Shown in pieces: positions 52,901-60,000 of a stretch of 60,000 bases of DNA. Origin of the DNA: Cristatella mucedo (taxonomy: Eukaryota; Bryozoa; Phylactolaemata; Cristatellidae); NCBI GenBank assembly GCA_009760855.2, contig WPIO01000012.1:6137501-6197500 (forward strand), read 5' to 3'. A program made the position numbers and the translations under genes. Under the pieces are notes generated by a model, which was not told the origin of the DNA, did no database searches, and saw only the letters and a list, made by a program, of their open reading frames with translations. The first letter of the stretch is position 1. Each line of letters begins with the position of its first letter.

Positions 52901-55900
52901 GTCACTCTTGTGGCATGCCGGCGAGACTATTGCCGATGCCCTGTTGTTCCTACATACCCCATATGTAATTTGGAACTTCCTACAATTTTCTGGAACTTTT
53001 TAGAGAGTTTAACCCCCCTCCATTCAGTAGAATAAGTATGGTAAGATGAATCAGCAGAAAACGAGCCTCATTGTAGTCGCTATGGGCTAAAGAATTCTTA
53101 GTCCAGACCGCAGACATTTAACGTGTTAGGACCGGAGCATGGCAGGGTCTCCAAACCAATTGAGGTTGGTTAGAGGCTTAGTTAAACAACCAGAGTGAGA
53201 GGAGAAGATGGTACTATGGAAAGCATGTGGTGTAAATGTTAGCTGGAGCAGTAAAACAAAGGGACGTAAAGATGAGTGAAAGTTTTTTTCTTGTAGCTTG
53301 CTTAGTCGGTTACATATGCTTGTACATCGTAGTTCATTCTCAATGCCAAAAATCTGCTTGGAATTCGGCACATTGACAGGCTGCTGAAATGACCACAAAT
53401 ACTTGGTCCTTTTTTATCTGAAACGAGTTAAAGGGGTAGGATTCACCGGCGATGTATTTTCTTAATTGATGGGTTATGCATCCGCATATCCTGTGACTAT
53501 TAGGTCAGATGTTGCTTGAAATTGAGTCAGCTGTATTTACTCTGTATGGTCGCTAGCCGAGGTGAAAGTTACAGTCAACTATTGCAGCAGCCGTTTACAA
53601 AGCATGTTTTTCAAAATTATATTTGCAAAAAGCCAAATTTTGCAATCCACACACCCAAAGCAAGATCAACAAAGAGCATAGATTTTCCACTAGTGCATAT
53701 TCCATCTGACCCAAGGAATAAGCAAGATATCCCCTCACTCTTCCTCCACTGGTGCTGCTGTCTCCATGCCAGCCACGCATCCACGGTTGAATAATCTGTC
53801 CATAAGAGATTGGATAATCTCTTGGGAACTTTATTAAGATCGTAAGCCTAATCCTAGTTTAAGCACACATTTATTAACACTGAAGTTATTAGTTCTTTGA
53901 GTCTCCACTGTTAACCCAGATTTTATAATAAGCCATCAGTAATATAAAGACTGAGATCGATTTGTGTAATATTTCTTTGAAACTCACCTGGCTATTAATG
54001 CTCACATATGTACATGCGATTTTTTTAAAACCACTGCTCTCACCTAGTATTACTATTTCAAAGGGATCCAAGCCCTGGTTTTGCTCAGGGGCTAATGTGC
54101 TCGTCTTTGATGATCGAGGTCGTGGGCTCGAGCCGTGTGGCATATATGAAGCATTTGGTGAGAGATTAAATTCTCTTAGGGTGTTATACACTAGCAGCCA
54201 GAAGTTTTGCCACTCTAGCGGCCATAAACTTTGCAGTGCGAGTGGGGTCGATGTATCTCTGCCGGTAGCTGTTGGAACTGCTATGCATTTTTTGTAGATA
54301 CTAGAGAATGTGTTTTCTTTCATCGCCTATCAAGAAGTGGTGTTTCAATCGGTAACTTATATTTCAGAAGGACTTCTGAGCACTGAATCCAACAAATCCA
54401 GAAGTAGGCATATTTATTGATGCTGTCCTTATCAACCAGAAACTGCATTACCGATGGCTGGCTGCAATTCCGGATTTCGGTGGCTACTTCTTTTAAACCG
54501 GGTGGTCCCCTACCCTGGCTTGTCACTCCTCTCTCCAGCTCGGAGCCGCTGCACCTTGGCCGTCCATTTGGAGTTAACTTTGCTCCCGTTTTCACTCATC
54601 GAGCAGCTGTAAGAATTATCCTTCCCCAACAAATCTCAGGGACATTGTCAATCAGCCGATCTAAGCCAAGTTCAGCCTACATGAGGCCTTGGATGGAGCA
54701 TGCTGTAGCTGCACAGCATTGCTGTTTGGACTCAAGCCAGCAAGGGCAACTAGCAACGTTTAGATCACACACTGCTTCAACGAGAGGCTCGAGCGTTGAG
54801 CATGCCTCTCATTTCTTGCTCATCACCTTGTCCTTATGTTCCTGGCAAGAGACCATGACACTATGGGCTATTCGGTCGGGGGTCATTGACCGGTGTGTTA
54901 ATCTATTACAGAAGCACGACAGTCCAGTAATTGGCCTCCGGGTTGCCATCATGCTGTCAGCCACTGTCATCTGCTTACTAGGTGAAGACAATCCAGCCAG
55001 TGGCTCAAGACCTACTTTTGTGAAATACAGCAATCTTTGAAATGCAGCAATCTTCAAGAGCTGAGTGCTGCACCGACCAATGCTGGCAGTTGAAGGTCCT
55101 AACCGAGTTGGAGTTGTATTGGCAAGCAGTGCCAGAGTAATTAGCTCATTTCAAGAAGGTGACCACTGCAAATCAATGAAACATCAGACTGCGATGCACT
55201 GACATTAGACCCACATGTACCCAGTGTTACCAGTGTTATACCAGTGTTTTATTAGAGATGCCTGATTGGTGTTTCCTCTTTGATTGCAAACCTTCTGACC
55301 ACCCACTCCTGCGTTGCGATGCGCTGCTGCCCTCATTTGAAGCTGTAAAGCTGGTTGTACCGCTCGATTTCTAACCTTTTCCGGTATTGGACTCACCACA
55401 CTAGTGAATTATGTCATCAGAGCCGAGATTCTTTCTATCCCATGGCCACAAATGATGGGAAGCCAATAACAGCTGCCAATCACAAGTCCTGCTTTGGGCA
55501 CAGCATGCTTACCACCAACCCCCCTCCCACAAATGGCATGGCTGTCGAAGGCAACAGCCATCTAGACATGGGCAGTCTCTCTGTCACAGTTCTGTGGGCT
55601 GAGCTAGGATTTGAGACTAAATCTTGACCTGGCCTGGGCTGGTCCATCACGGCGAAGGCTCAAGCGATGTGTCTGGCACCAAACTTCTGGGATAATAATT
55701 ATTCATTTGTTATAGCGCCCTCAGAGAGCCCAACCTCTTTCTAGGCCCAATGGAGCTGCAGCCCCTCGACCCCTTGATATGCTCCATGCACTAGATTGAG
55801 ACAGGACTACTCTAGCCCAATTCACTTTTACTTTTTTTCACAGCTTCATTTTCACTTCACTGCCTTCGTCATAATTTGTAACCTGTGGGGGAGGCGCCAG

Positions 55901-56650
55901 CAGTTCAGGTTAACCTCCCCATAATGACCTTGCTAACCACTGTCAAACTCAGGCAGGCAGAAGAGCTTGCAGAAGCAGCTGTTGCTACTGTTATAGTTGT
56001 CTGCCGTGACGTGCCAGCTGATCAACAGCTAGCCGTCCTTTTTAAGTGGGGTAGTCTCGAAGGCTGTGCCATTGAAGGATGCTTCAAACTGCATCAGATC
56101 AGATGAGATGTGCGCTGGCTGCAGAGTATGTGCAAGACCCATCAAAAGGTGCCTGACAAGCCGGGTGCAGGGAGTGTCTGCTCAGGTCGTGGCAACGACA
56201 AGGCTGCTCTGCTTCTGTGCAGACAGCAGTACCATCGTTCGCTTAAGTCCGCTGGTGTGCTTTGGCTCTATGAAAATCAAGATACGTGACCGATGTATGT
56301 CGCTGCAGGGTTACTTCACTCTTGGACGCTACCCCGACGACCAGTTCATTGCCGAGGTAGCCCAGCAGCTGTCGCTTGATGGCTCAGCCGTGATCGAGCA
56401 CATCAACAGTAAAGCTTGCCGTGAGGCAGTGCTTCGGGAGAACAACCATTGGAGAGGTCAAGGCGTGACAGGTGACCGCTCCCTCTGGCCTGCCTGCAGG
56501 CCAGTGCGCCTCACCCATGTGCCCTTCTTACTGCTTGAATACTTCGGGCAAGCTGGACCTTGGCAGAAGAACGATCGCTACCGGCTGCAGAGTGCTGCAG
56601 CTCATCAATGCATCCGTGCATCGTTTGGTTGCGCCAGCACTGCAGGGGTG

Positions 56651-56683
<33 letters not shown>

Positions 56684-59132
56684 TTGATATGTGGCCCTCT
56701 ACATTTGATGCAGGTTGAGGTGAAGAGCTCGTGCGGCAAAAACCAAAGTTTGGTGGTTCGTACTCGATGCTAGCCAGAGACTGAAGCTCTTAGCATAAGA
56801 CAAGCTATGCTGTATCGAGTTTAACCTGCATACATGTTCGAAAGGCACGCCGCTAACGTGACAAGCCATGCCTGCTCTGCCATGTCTCATTTAGATTATC
56901 TCGTGTCTTACGCTATCCTGCCCACGACATTCCTGGAACCTGGGTGAATTTAAACCGAACCTGACTAATAAATCGAGGCAGTGAATGGCAACGTTCTTCC
57001 TTAAATCTAGAGTAGAAGGCTGAGTCCTGTGAAACTTTGTAGGACCACATTTCCCCTGGATTTCGTGTGAGTCTATTGCTCGGTTGTGTGAACGGTTTCT
57101 GGTTCCGGCTCACCTAGGCCCAAAAAACCGGCAAGAGACCATCGGGGCTCACCGCTAGGCTCCTACAAAAACATGCGCACACACACACTGGTGGGTGAAG
57201 GCAAACGTTTTAACAGTAGGTTTTTGCCGAACCGACAGTTGGCACGTCCGCCCATCACCGATCGCATTGCTTTTTACACTCTTGGGGAGAGGGATACGGC
57301 CATAGCGATCTGGGCTAATTTTAATTAGCCGGGCTTTCTTTGCCCGAGGGTAAGCTACACTGCGCTGACTAACACATCGCCGAAGTGACCATGAAGTTTG
57401 GTGCCAAAAAGAGTGCAGCTCGTCTATACAGCACCAGTAGTAGCCGAGTGCAATGCAAGAGTCTAGGTCATGACTCGGCGTTCATGCAGCCCTGTTGGCT
57501 AAGGCATAGGCACGCTTCCTGCAGGCAACCCGGATATCACCGTAAGACCCAGATACTGCTGACGATGAGGCTGCATGAGATTTCGAGCTCTCAATGCCAT
57601 GAATTCTCTCAATCCATGAATTGTCTGGGTGTTCAACCCACCGTAGCCCCATCGTTGGTGGAGAGACCGGGCTGAAGTTTCCACCAACTTTGCTGCTGCT
57701 ACTGCGTTGTCACCAAGTAACCGGTCAATTGTGCCGTCGAATGGCCCGGTTGAGACTAGCAAACACGAGTGTGAACCGATGGCTAAGGGTCTGCAGCTAA
57801 ATGTTTGATGGCCAGCGATGCCACGGCATTTCTAATGTCCATTGTTTCGCCTCGGCTCGCAGTAGTGGCAGTAGCTAACCTAATGTTTGCAAACCTGCGT
57901 TGTGCTTTCGGATGACAGCCAACTAGTGCCGAGCAAGCCAGCCTGTGGCATGCCTGCAGCTGGCAAAAAGAAGCTGTCGAACCGAGCACCACTCTCGAGC
58001 CACCAGCCGTTGCACTGAATCAGGTGCTTAAGCACCCATTTCTGTGGAAGGTGACCTGATTGCTTACTGCAGCTGTACTTCTGCATATTGCCTGAACCCC
58101 AGGTTTGTGGCCTATATGGTACCATGGCCAATTTCGGCAGTGCACTTCGTGACACCCCACGTAGATGTGCAATTGCCGACACTGACTGCAAAACTCACCT
58201 GGGCTCATTGGTCGTGAACGTTGTAACAGCCACATTGCTTCTCTCTGGCTTCACACGAAGTAGCACATCGCCTATAGGTCATGCCACTCTCTTTTGGGTC
58301 CCTTTATTTCTCTTGCTCCTGCTCTGTTACAGATCTGTTGATTAGCTTCCTCTCAAACAAGAGATGTAGTGCTTCTAAGGCGGTCTAAAAACGTCCATTT
58401 CTGTGTCCGTGCTGCCTGATTCACGGTGCTATTGCTAAATGCTCTTTAGGAGTGATTTTTTTAGACGTAATCTACTATGTTGCCATCGGAATGTTGCACT
58501 TAATGTGGCACTGAATGCACCATTGGGTTTGCCAGAGTAATGCCTCACAGCCAATGAGTTTATTGAGTATAATGTAATATATACAGTACCCATTCATCGT
58601 ACTTCGTTATAATGCACGTGCTTGTTTATCAATAACCTATTTCAGCATATGCACCATTGGAAAATGGGCTCCACGCTGTCGATACTATGCAATGACTCAA
58701 ATGGGAATTTGGATCATCCACGGATTGCTCTTTCTGAACAGCTTTTTCTTGATAGATCGAACCAGCCTAAATATATACGATACCTATATAAATATATACG
58801 ATACATGATATAGAATGCTGCAAGTAAGCTCTAATGACTACAGGGTGGGGCAAGGCTGACATGCATATATGGTAGCCAGTACATCGTTTCGATAGGCAAA
58901 TGCTCACACAAAGCAATCAGCCAATCACTTGAAACTGGAATTCGTACGTAACTCATTGCTAAGTCATGCATTCTTCTCTGCAGGCTAAGCAACGCGATTC
59001 AGGTAGCTTTTTGCATTTGCAGGTGTGCCATTCTTTATTATGAACGGTAAACATACCTTTTCGGGAGCACAAGACCCATCAGCGTTCCTAGCGAGCTTTG
59101 AAAAAGTTGCCTTGCTCACCTCAAAACAGTAA
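36960..59132 (+). CDS. DsbA/FrnE-like thioredoxin-fold oxidoreductase (4 coding exons, complete)
   Basis: Coding exons 36960-37162, 49918-50083, 56309-56471 and 59023-59132 splice in consistent phases (2, 0, 1) to a 213-residue protein ending at TAA 59130-59132. The N-terminus starts with a beta strand (AISIQVVSDIMCPWCWVGKRKLE) carrying the CPWC motif at 17-20. Middle helices include AGQAAGIDFTGKCSRFPNT. The C-terminal half has GYFTLGRYPDDQFIAEVAQQ and the thioredoxin-fold cis-proline loop GVPFFIMNGKHTFSGAQ (178-194; Pro180). These are hallmarks of the DSBA family branch with FrnE and 2-hydroxychromene-2-carboxylate isomerase, usually about 210-240 residues. No signal peptide is seen, so cytosolic action is likely (inference). 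The exact substrate is unknown. Kozak context is GTCATGG. Introns of 12.8, 6.2 and 2.6 kb hold many repeats. An unrecognised small in-phase exon in intron 1 cannot be excluded, but the joined sequence fits the family without one. Confidence 0.9.
37500..37680. repeat. (GA)n / GACAGACA compound microsatellite
   Basis: Blocks of GAGAGA alternate with GACAGACAGA units, with one larger segment repeated (ccagacagacagagagacagacagacagag at about 37591 and 37635). It lies in DsbA-like intron 1. Confidence 0.92.
37860..38110 (+). mobile_element. Small LINE endonuclease remnant
   Basis: Plus-strand frame reads DEDKLDAFCLTERWMTS; CLTERW (37929-37946) corresponds to the C-LTETW motif of APE-type endonucleases of L2/CR1 LINEs. 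Only about 60 codons are recognisable. Confidence 0.55.
38150..39060 (-). mobile_element. Degenerate L2-B LINE fragment
   Basis: The reverse complement has the L2-B 3' end (ccacttagtcttcgtggctttttggagtaacaggcggagata), then HQFQPLRV and LATEAFALQILD near 38450-38560. The rest of the C-terminal region lies towards 39000, where DDKTELLLIGHPRC marks the end of the RT palm region. Its 5' end abuts a hairpin at 39063-39100. Confidence 0.75.
39063..39100. repeat. Near-perfect 38-bp hairpin between two LINE fragments
   Basis: Arms atctgccgaccctccatc (39063-39080) and gatggagggtcggtagat (39083-39100) pair with one G-T type mismatch over 18 positions and a 2-base loop. It sits exactly where the minus-strand L2-B fragment ends and sequence leading to the plus-strand L2-A copy begins. 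Confidence 0.9.
39350..40612 (+). mobile_element. L2-A LINE, RT domain to 3' end, recently inserted but broken
   Basis: Two long plus-strand frames (39354-39869 and 39890-40351), offset by a frameshift near 39860-39895, encode the reverse transcriptase palm and C-terminal parts: DVIAKHNLGIHFYADGTQLY, FLKLNDEKTNLLVMGKPS, RNLGVMFQSDLSLDDHISS and AWNSLPTC-like (PWNSLPTC). The catalytic YADD box reads YADG at 39513-39524. The 3' UTR, the tail aaagcgcctagaaagatattgagttctctgagggcgc and an (ATT)n run end at about 40612. The 3' half closely resembles 3033-3870. Confidence 0.9.
40613..41229 (+). mobile_element. Probable LINE linker remnant upstream of L2-B RT
   Basis: Degenerate plus-strand frames such as FKGYIRVYALKLRNANASLF and SSPFNASIESQLSTYLKKL look like the segment between endonuclease and RT of an L2/CR1 element, and RT sequence follows in the same direction. 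The assignment is tentative. Confidence 0.4.
41607..41690 (-). mobile_element. Short L2-A 3' tail inserted in L2-B
   Basis: (AAT)n, then acatttgtatagcatcctcagatgacttaatctctttctaggcactttgcatatg, the reverse complement of the L2-A terminus. Confidence 0.8.
42420..42575 (+). mobile_element. SINE-B inserted in L2-B
   Basis: ggtgctcgctcttcacgaccgaggccgtgggtttgaatacttctgtgggcgatcctttattgcttactgcaagaggtg, then ctgcagctatacaaatgaggctggtaaatcagc. Flanking L2-B coding remnants continue on both sides, so the SINE is younger than that LINE copy. Confidence 0.82.
43120..43854. other. DsbA-like intron 1, pyrimidine-biased but non-coding
   Basis: From about 43620 the plus strand grades into C/T-rich sequence leading into the (CT)n repeat. 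Long Ser/Leu/Phe-rich open frames here (43458-44190) follow from this bias. Confidence 0.6.
43855..43935. repeat. (CT)n microsatellite
   Basis: About 75 bp of uninterrupted CT units on the plus strand, within a wider 450-bp pyrimidine-rich tract. It lies in DsbA-like intron 1, where the transcript would carry (CU)n. Confidence 0.97.
44790..44980 (+). mobile_element. Small LINE endonuclease remnant (GDFN motif)
   Basis: The plus-strand frame LLYLGDFNTTKIIKPALDRL includes GDFN at 44821-44832, the metal-site motif of APE-type endonucleases. Surrounding similarity is weak. Confidence 0.45.
45235..45745 (-). mobile_element. 5'-truncated L2-A LINE, well preserved
   Basis: The reverse complement encodes PAYLSALLPHQAKHRTTRFS, IPRTNIKSFGDRAFSSYGPK and AWNSLPTC in one frame (45473-45727), then the 3' UTR, the tail and (TTA)n at 45235-45245. 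Similarity to 3360-3840 is high, so the insertion is relatively young. Confidence 0.9.
46345..46505 (-). mobile_element. SINE-B
   Basis: The reverse complement shows the head gagccgtgatggcatactaggtaggtaagg, the B box gtcgtgggttcgaatcctgtgg, the body and a degraded tail at about 46345. Confidence 0.83.
46506..47449. other. DsbA-like intron 1, unassigned
   Basis: No exon or named repeat is recognised; open frames of up to 96 codons lack motifs. Confidence 0.4.
47450..47580 (-). mobile_element. Degenerate SINE-B
   Basis: The order of sequence (ttcaacagcctta, agcagaaaagcctttgaagctatcacc, ctgctgtaggactcaaacccatgacc) follows reversed SINE-B, with many changes. Confidence 0.65.
47898..48000 (-). 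mobile_element. L2-A 3' tail with (AAT)n
   Basis: (AAT)n at 47899-47917, then acatttgatatagcaccctcaaagaactcgacctctttctaggcactttacatttgctgcaaaggaagc, a good reverse-complement match to the L2-A terminus. Confidence 0.88.
48001..49917. other. GC-richer end of DsbA-like intron 1
   Basis: Noticeably richer in CpG than most of the intron, with open frames on both strands (for example minus 48849-49175 and 48320-48754) that carry no recognisable motif. A G9 run near 49736 and (ACGC)n near 49066 occur. An alternative promoter or unannotated non-coding transcript is possible, but nothing decides it. Confidence 0.35.
49918..50083 (+). CDS. DsbA-like exon 2 (residues 68-123)
   Basis: Acceptor TTTCCCCCTGTAG and donor TTTGAG|GTGAGA. 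It enters in phase 2, completing Lys68, and leaves in phase 0. Contains PNTIKGHAFLAYLKG and ends AAEKLFE, the helical insert of the family. Confidence 0.9.
50275..52080 (-). mobile_element. L2-A LINE, longer copy with intact YADD box
   Basis: The reverse complement starts at about 52080 with degenerate RT N-terminal sequence, then ADQLNSYIETS-type sequence near 51690. A continuous frame follows (51180-51557): LDFTAGLDATDPQVLLKHSP, LNRPQSYDMPLQLWGSPEIY and VISNHNLGFHFYADDTAVPY, with YADD at 51276-51287. C-terminal blocks decay after 51180, and the tail lies at 50275-50335. Frameshifts make it inactive despite the intact catalytic box. Confidence 0.82.
52095..52235 (-). mobile_element. SINE-A
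   Basis: The reverse complement has the head gctggtttggcccggtggttactcgccc, the B box gtcgtgggctcgagcccccc and a weak L2-A-like tail (gtgctttagcgatccttaag). Confidence 0.75.
52540..52705 (-). mobile_element. SINE-B, good copy
   Basis: The reverse complement shows the head gacagccgtgatagcccaggaggtacggtgc, the B box gtcgtgggttcgaatcctgc, the body agtgggcgatcctttagtgtcagctgcaagcggtggtgacagcc and the tail aatcagctgat. Confidence 0.86.
52706..54080. other. DsbA-like intron 2, unassigned
   Basis: No exon or named repeat recognised in about 1.4 kb. Confidence 0.4.
54085..54190 (+). mobile_element. SINE-A
   Basis: gctaatgtgctcgtctttgatgatcgaggtcgtgggctcgagccgtgtggcatatatgaagcatttggtgagagattaaattctcttagggtgttatac follows SINE-A from mid-head to the L2-A-type tail. 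Confidence 0.78.
54417..55040 (+). other. Unexplained 207-codon open frame in DsbA-like intron 2
   Basis: One of the longest frames in the window not explained by a simple repeat. It starts MMLSLSTRNCITDGW and ends with VIDRCVNLLQKHDSPVIGLR and CLLGEDNPAS, which loosely recalls a helical (armadillo/HEAT-like) repeat. No other copy exists in the window. The opposite strand is also partly open (54320-54595). It may be a retrocopy, an unknown mobile element or chance. Confidence 0.25.
55680..55750 (-). mobile_element. L2-A 3' tail fragment
   Basis: ttatagcgccctcagagagcccaacctctttctaggc is the reverse complement of the L2-A terminus, cut off after about 70 bp. Confidence 0.8.
55751..56308. other. 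DsbA-like intron 2, final part
   Basis: The 235-codon frame from 56066 runs through exon 3 and past both splice sites. Only its 56309-56471 part is coding by family match. Confidence 0.5.
56309..56471 (+). CDS. DsbA-like exon 3 (residues 124-178)
   Basis: Acceptor GTCGCTGCAG and donor GACAG|GTGACC, entering in phase 0 and leaving in phase 1. YFTLGRYPDDQFIAEVAQQL and EAVLRENNHWRGQGVTG match the last helices before the cis-Pro loop. Confidence 0.92.
56650..56720 (-). mobile_element. (AAT)n with degenerate L2-A tail
   Basis: (AAT)n at about 56653-56681, then tttgatatgtggccctctacatttgatgcagg, which resembles the L2-A terminus with its middle deleted. Confidence 0.65.
56721..59022. other. DsbA-like intron 3, unassigned
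   Basis: No exon or named repeat. A short direct repeat (aaatatatacgatac at 58769 and 58790) is the only structure noted. Confidence 0.45.
59023..59132 (+). CDS. DsbA-like exon 4 (residues 178-213, cis-Pro loop)
   Basis: Acceptor TTTTTGCATTTGCAG; the first codon is completed as Gly178, followed by VPFFIMNGKHTFSGAQDPSA and a TAA stop. The 3' UTR must end before or within the convergent NUP50 gene. Confidence 0.92.
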
Positions 59133-59468
59133 GATGAACCACCGCTTCCGTCAATGATTGGACTTTACCACTGTGCTATGGCAAACTGAACTATGAAATA
59201 ATACAAAAGTCTTGCTTACAGCCTTCCATTCTTTACATTGCCATATCGATATCCCTAAAAAGGTCTGTCTGGAGTACAGCTGCCTGAATCAAACTCCAGC
59301 CCTGCTGCGATTTCTTCCAAGAGCACTGCAGGGCGCCACCAGTCAGCCGAGTGTGCATAGCTGGAGGCATGAGACGTTCGAGTTTAGATGCAAGCCTGAA
59401 AAAAGTGACTGCCGCAGCAACTGCCAGTCGTCTCTAGCCCTTTGGCTATATGTCGTTCGGTAATGCCA
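59133..59468. other. Shared 3' intergenic space of two convergent genes
   Basis: 336 bp between the stop codons of the DsbA-like gene (plus) and NUP50 (minus). Both 3' UTRs must fit here or overlap. An AATAAT at about 59196 could serve the plus-strand gene, but I see no clear canonical signal for either. Confidence 0.55.
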
Positions 59469-59892
59469 CTACGTTTGTTTCTTATGCTTATTAAGCTCTG
59501 CTGCCAACTCATCTGCATCAACAGCAGACTTGACTCGCAGCAGCAGAGCCACCGGTTTGCTAGCATCCAACTTGGGATCCATGGGTGGATTAGCAATACA
59601 AACAAGCGACACGTTGTTGGTACCTTGGCGAACAATCGGGATTTTGTCATTCAAGACTATGTTCAAGAGAATATTGCCTACAAAAAAAAGAGGACGAGTG
59701 TCCCTGCTAGTAGAAGACGAGCAAGCAGCTGCCGTTCGATGCATGCAGTGCACGTGCCCGACGGAATGCAGCATACCTAAGTTAGTGTCTGCCCGAAGGA
59801 CAAGCTGTGTCTTTGCATCCACTTTCTTGATGAATAAATTGCCTATACCTTTGTCAACATATGAGTCATCTTTTTTGTAGAACAACTTGACT
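59469..59892 (-). CDS. NUP50: NUP50 (nucleoporin 50), last two coding exons, gene continues beyond the window
   Basis: Exon 59777-59892 (acceptor GATCTTTGCAG, donor CTTAG|GTATGC, entering in phase 2 and leaving in phase 1) and terminal exon 59469-59677 (acceptor TTTTTTTTGTAG, stop TAG at 59471-59469) join in frame. They encode about 108 residues: VKLFYKKDDSYVDKGIGNLF, KTQLVLRADTNLGNILLNIV, NNVSLVCIANPPMDPK and ALLLRVKSAVDADELAAEL. This is the C-terminal RanBP1-like domain of NUP50 with its KGIG and LRADTNLGNILLN signatures. It differs from RanBP1 itself, which has a longer Ran-binding acidic motif. NUP50 is a mobile nuclear-basket nucleoporin that helps importin cargo release and recycling. 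The N-terminal importin-alpha-binding part and FG repeats must lie beyond 60000. The gene converges with the DsbA-like gene; the two stop codons are 336 bp apart. Confidence 0.93.
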
Positions 59893-60000
59893 CTGCAAAG
59901 ATCATTCAATACATTTTTTTAGGAAGTGCTTAACCCCTCGGCAATTGTTAAATATCAGGTAGCATGATGGAGATGTATGCAGCATCACGATTAGCAAGTA

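Noticed and set aside
56066-56773. 235-codon frame taken as one protein
   Set aside because: Only 56309-56471 matches the DsbA-like family and has splice sites at both edges. The remainder is readthrough into introns, including a poly-Asn run from (AAT)n.

Overview
The window is nuclear DNA from an animal. Its genes are split by GT-AG introns, the space between exons is filled with non-LTR retrotransposon and tRNA-derived SINE debris, and CpG-dense islands sit beside gene starts. The species cannot be named from the sequence; an invertebrate metazoan is the most likely source. Because exons are short and introns long, simple open reading frames give little help. The genes below were assembled exon by exon from splice sites, reading phase and family motifs.

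Layout. 1-8.8 kb: old L2/CR1-type LINE fragments, a SINE, simple repeats, and one clear exon of a tetraspanin on the minus strand (4547-4738). 8.85-12.7 kb: a CpG-dense, promoter-like island with no convincing protein, containing a perfect 41-bp palindrome and a long pyrimidine tract. 13-16.8 kb: repeat fragments and otherwise featureless DNA. 16787-34832, minus strand: a complete 18-exon SAP130 gene (Sin3A-associated protein 130, a subunit of the Sin3-HDAC corepressor) of about 986-1,021 residues; human SAP130 has 1,048. All 17 splice junctions keep one open frame. 36.0-36.96 kb: a CpG-rich intergenic segment, probably a head-to-head promoter. 36960-59132, plus strand: a complete four-exon gene for a DsbA/FrnE-like thioredoxin-fold protein of 213 residues with a CPWC motif, whose 12.8-, 6.2- and 2.6-kb introns are full of LINE and SINE copies. 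59469-60000, minus strand: the last two coding exons of NUP50 (RanBP1-like domain), converging on the DsbA-like gene 336 bp away and continuing past the window edge.

Mobile elements. Two LINE families recur. L2-A ends in an AAGCGCCTAGAAAGAG-type tail followed by (ATT)n. L2-B ends near GGAGTTACTGACGGAGATAC. Both encode L2/CR1-type reverse transcriptase, and all copies look broken or truncated. Two tRNA-headed SINE families recur. SINE-A carries the same 3' tail as L2-A, so L2-A probably mobilised it. SINE-B ends in GCTATATAAATGAGGCTGTT-like sequence and has no partner LINE here.

The three recognisable genes act in chromatin repression (SAP130), thiol redox or a related thioredoxin-fold reaction (DsbA-like) and nuclear transport (NUP50). 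Nothing suggests a shared pathway beyond head-to-head and tail-to-tail packing. I found no CRISPR, prokaryotic or clearly novel multi-gene system.
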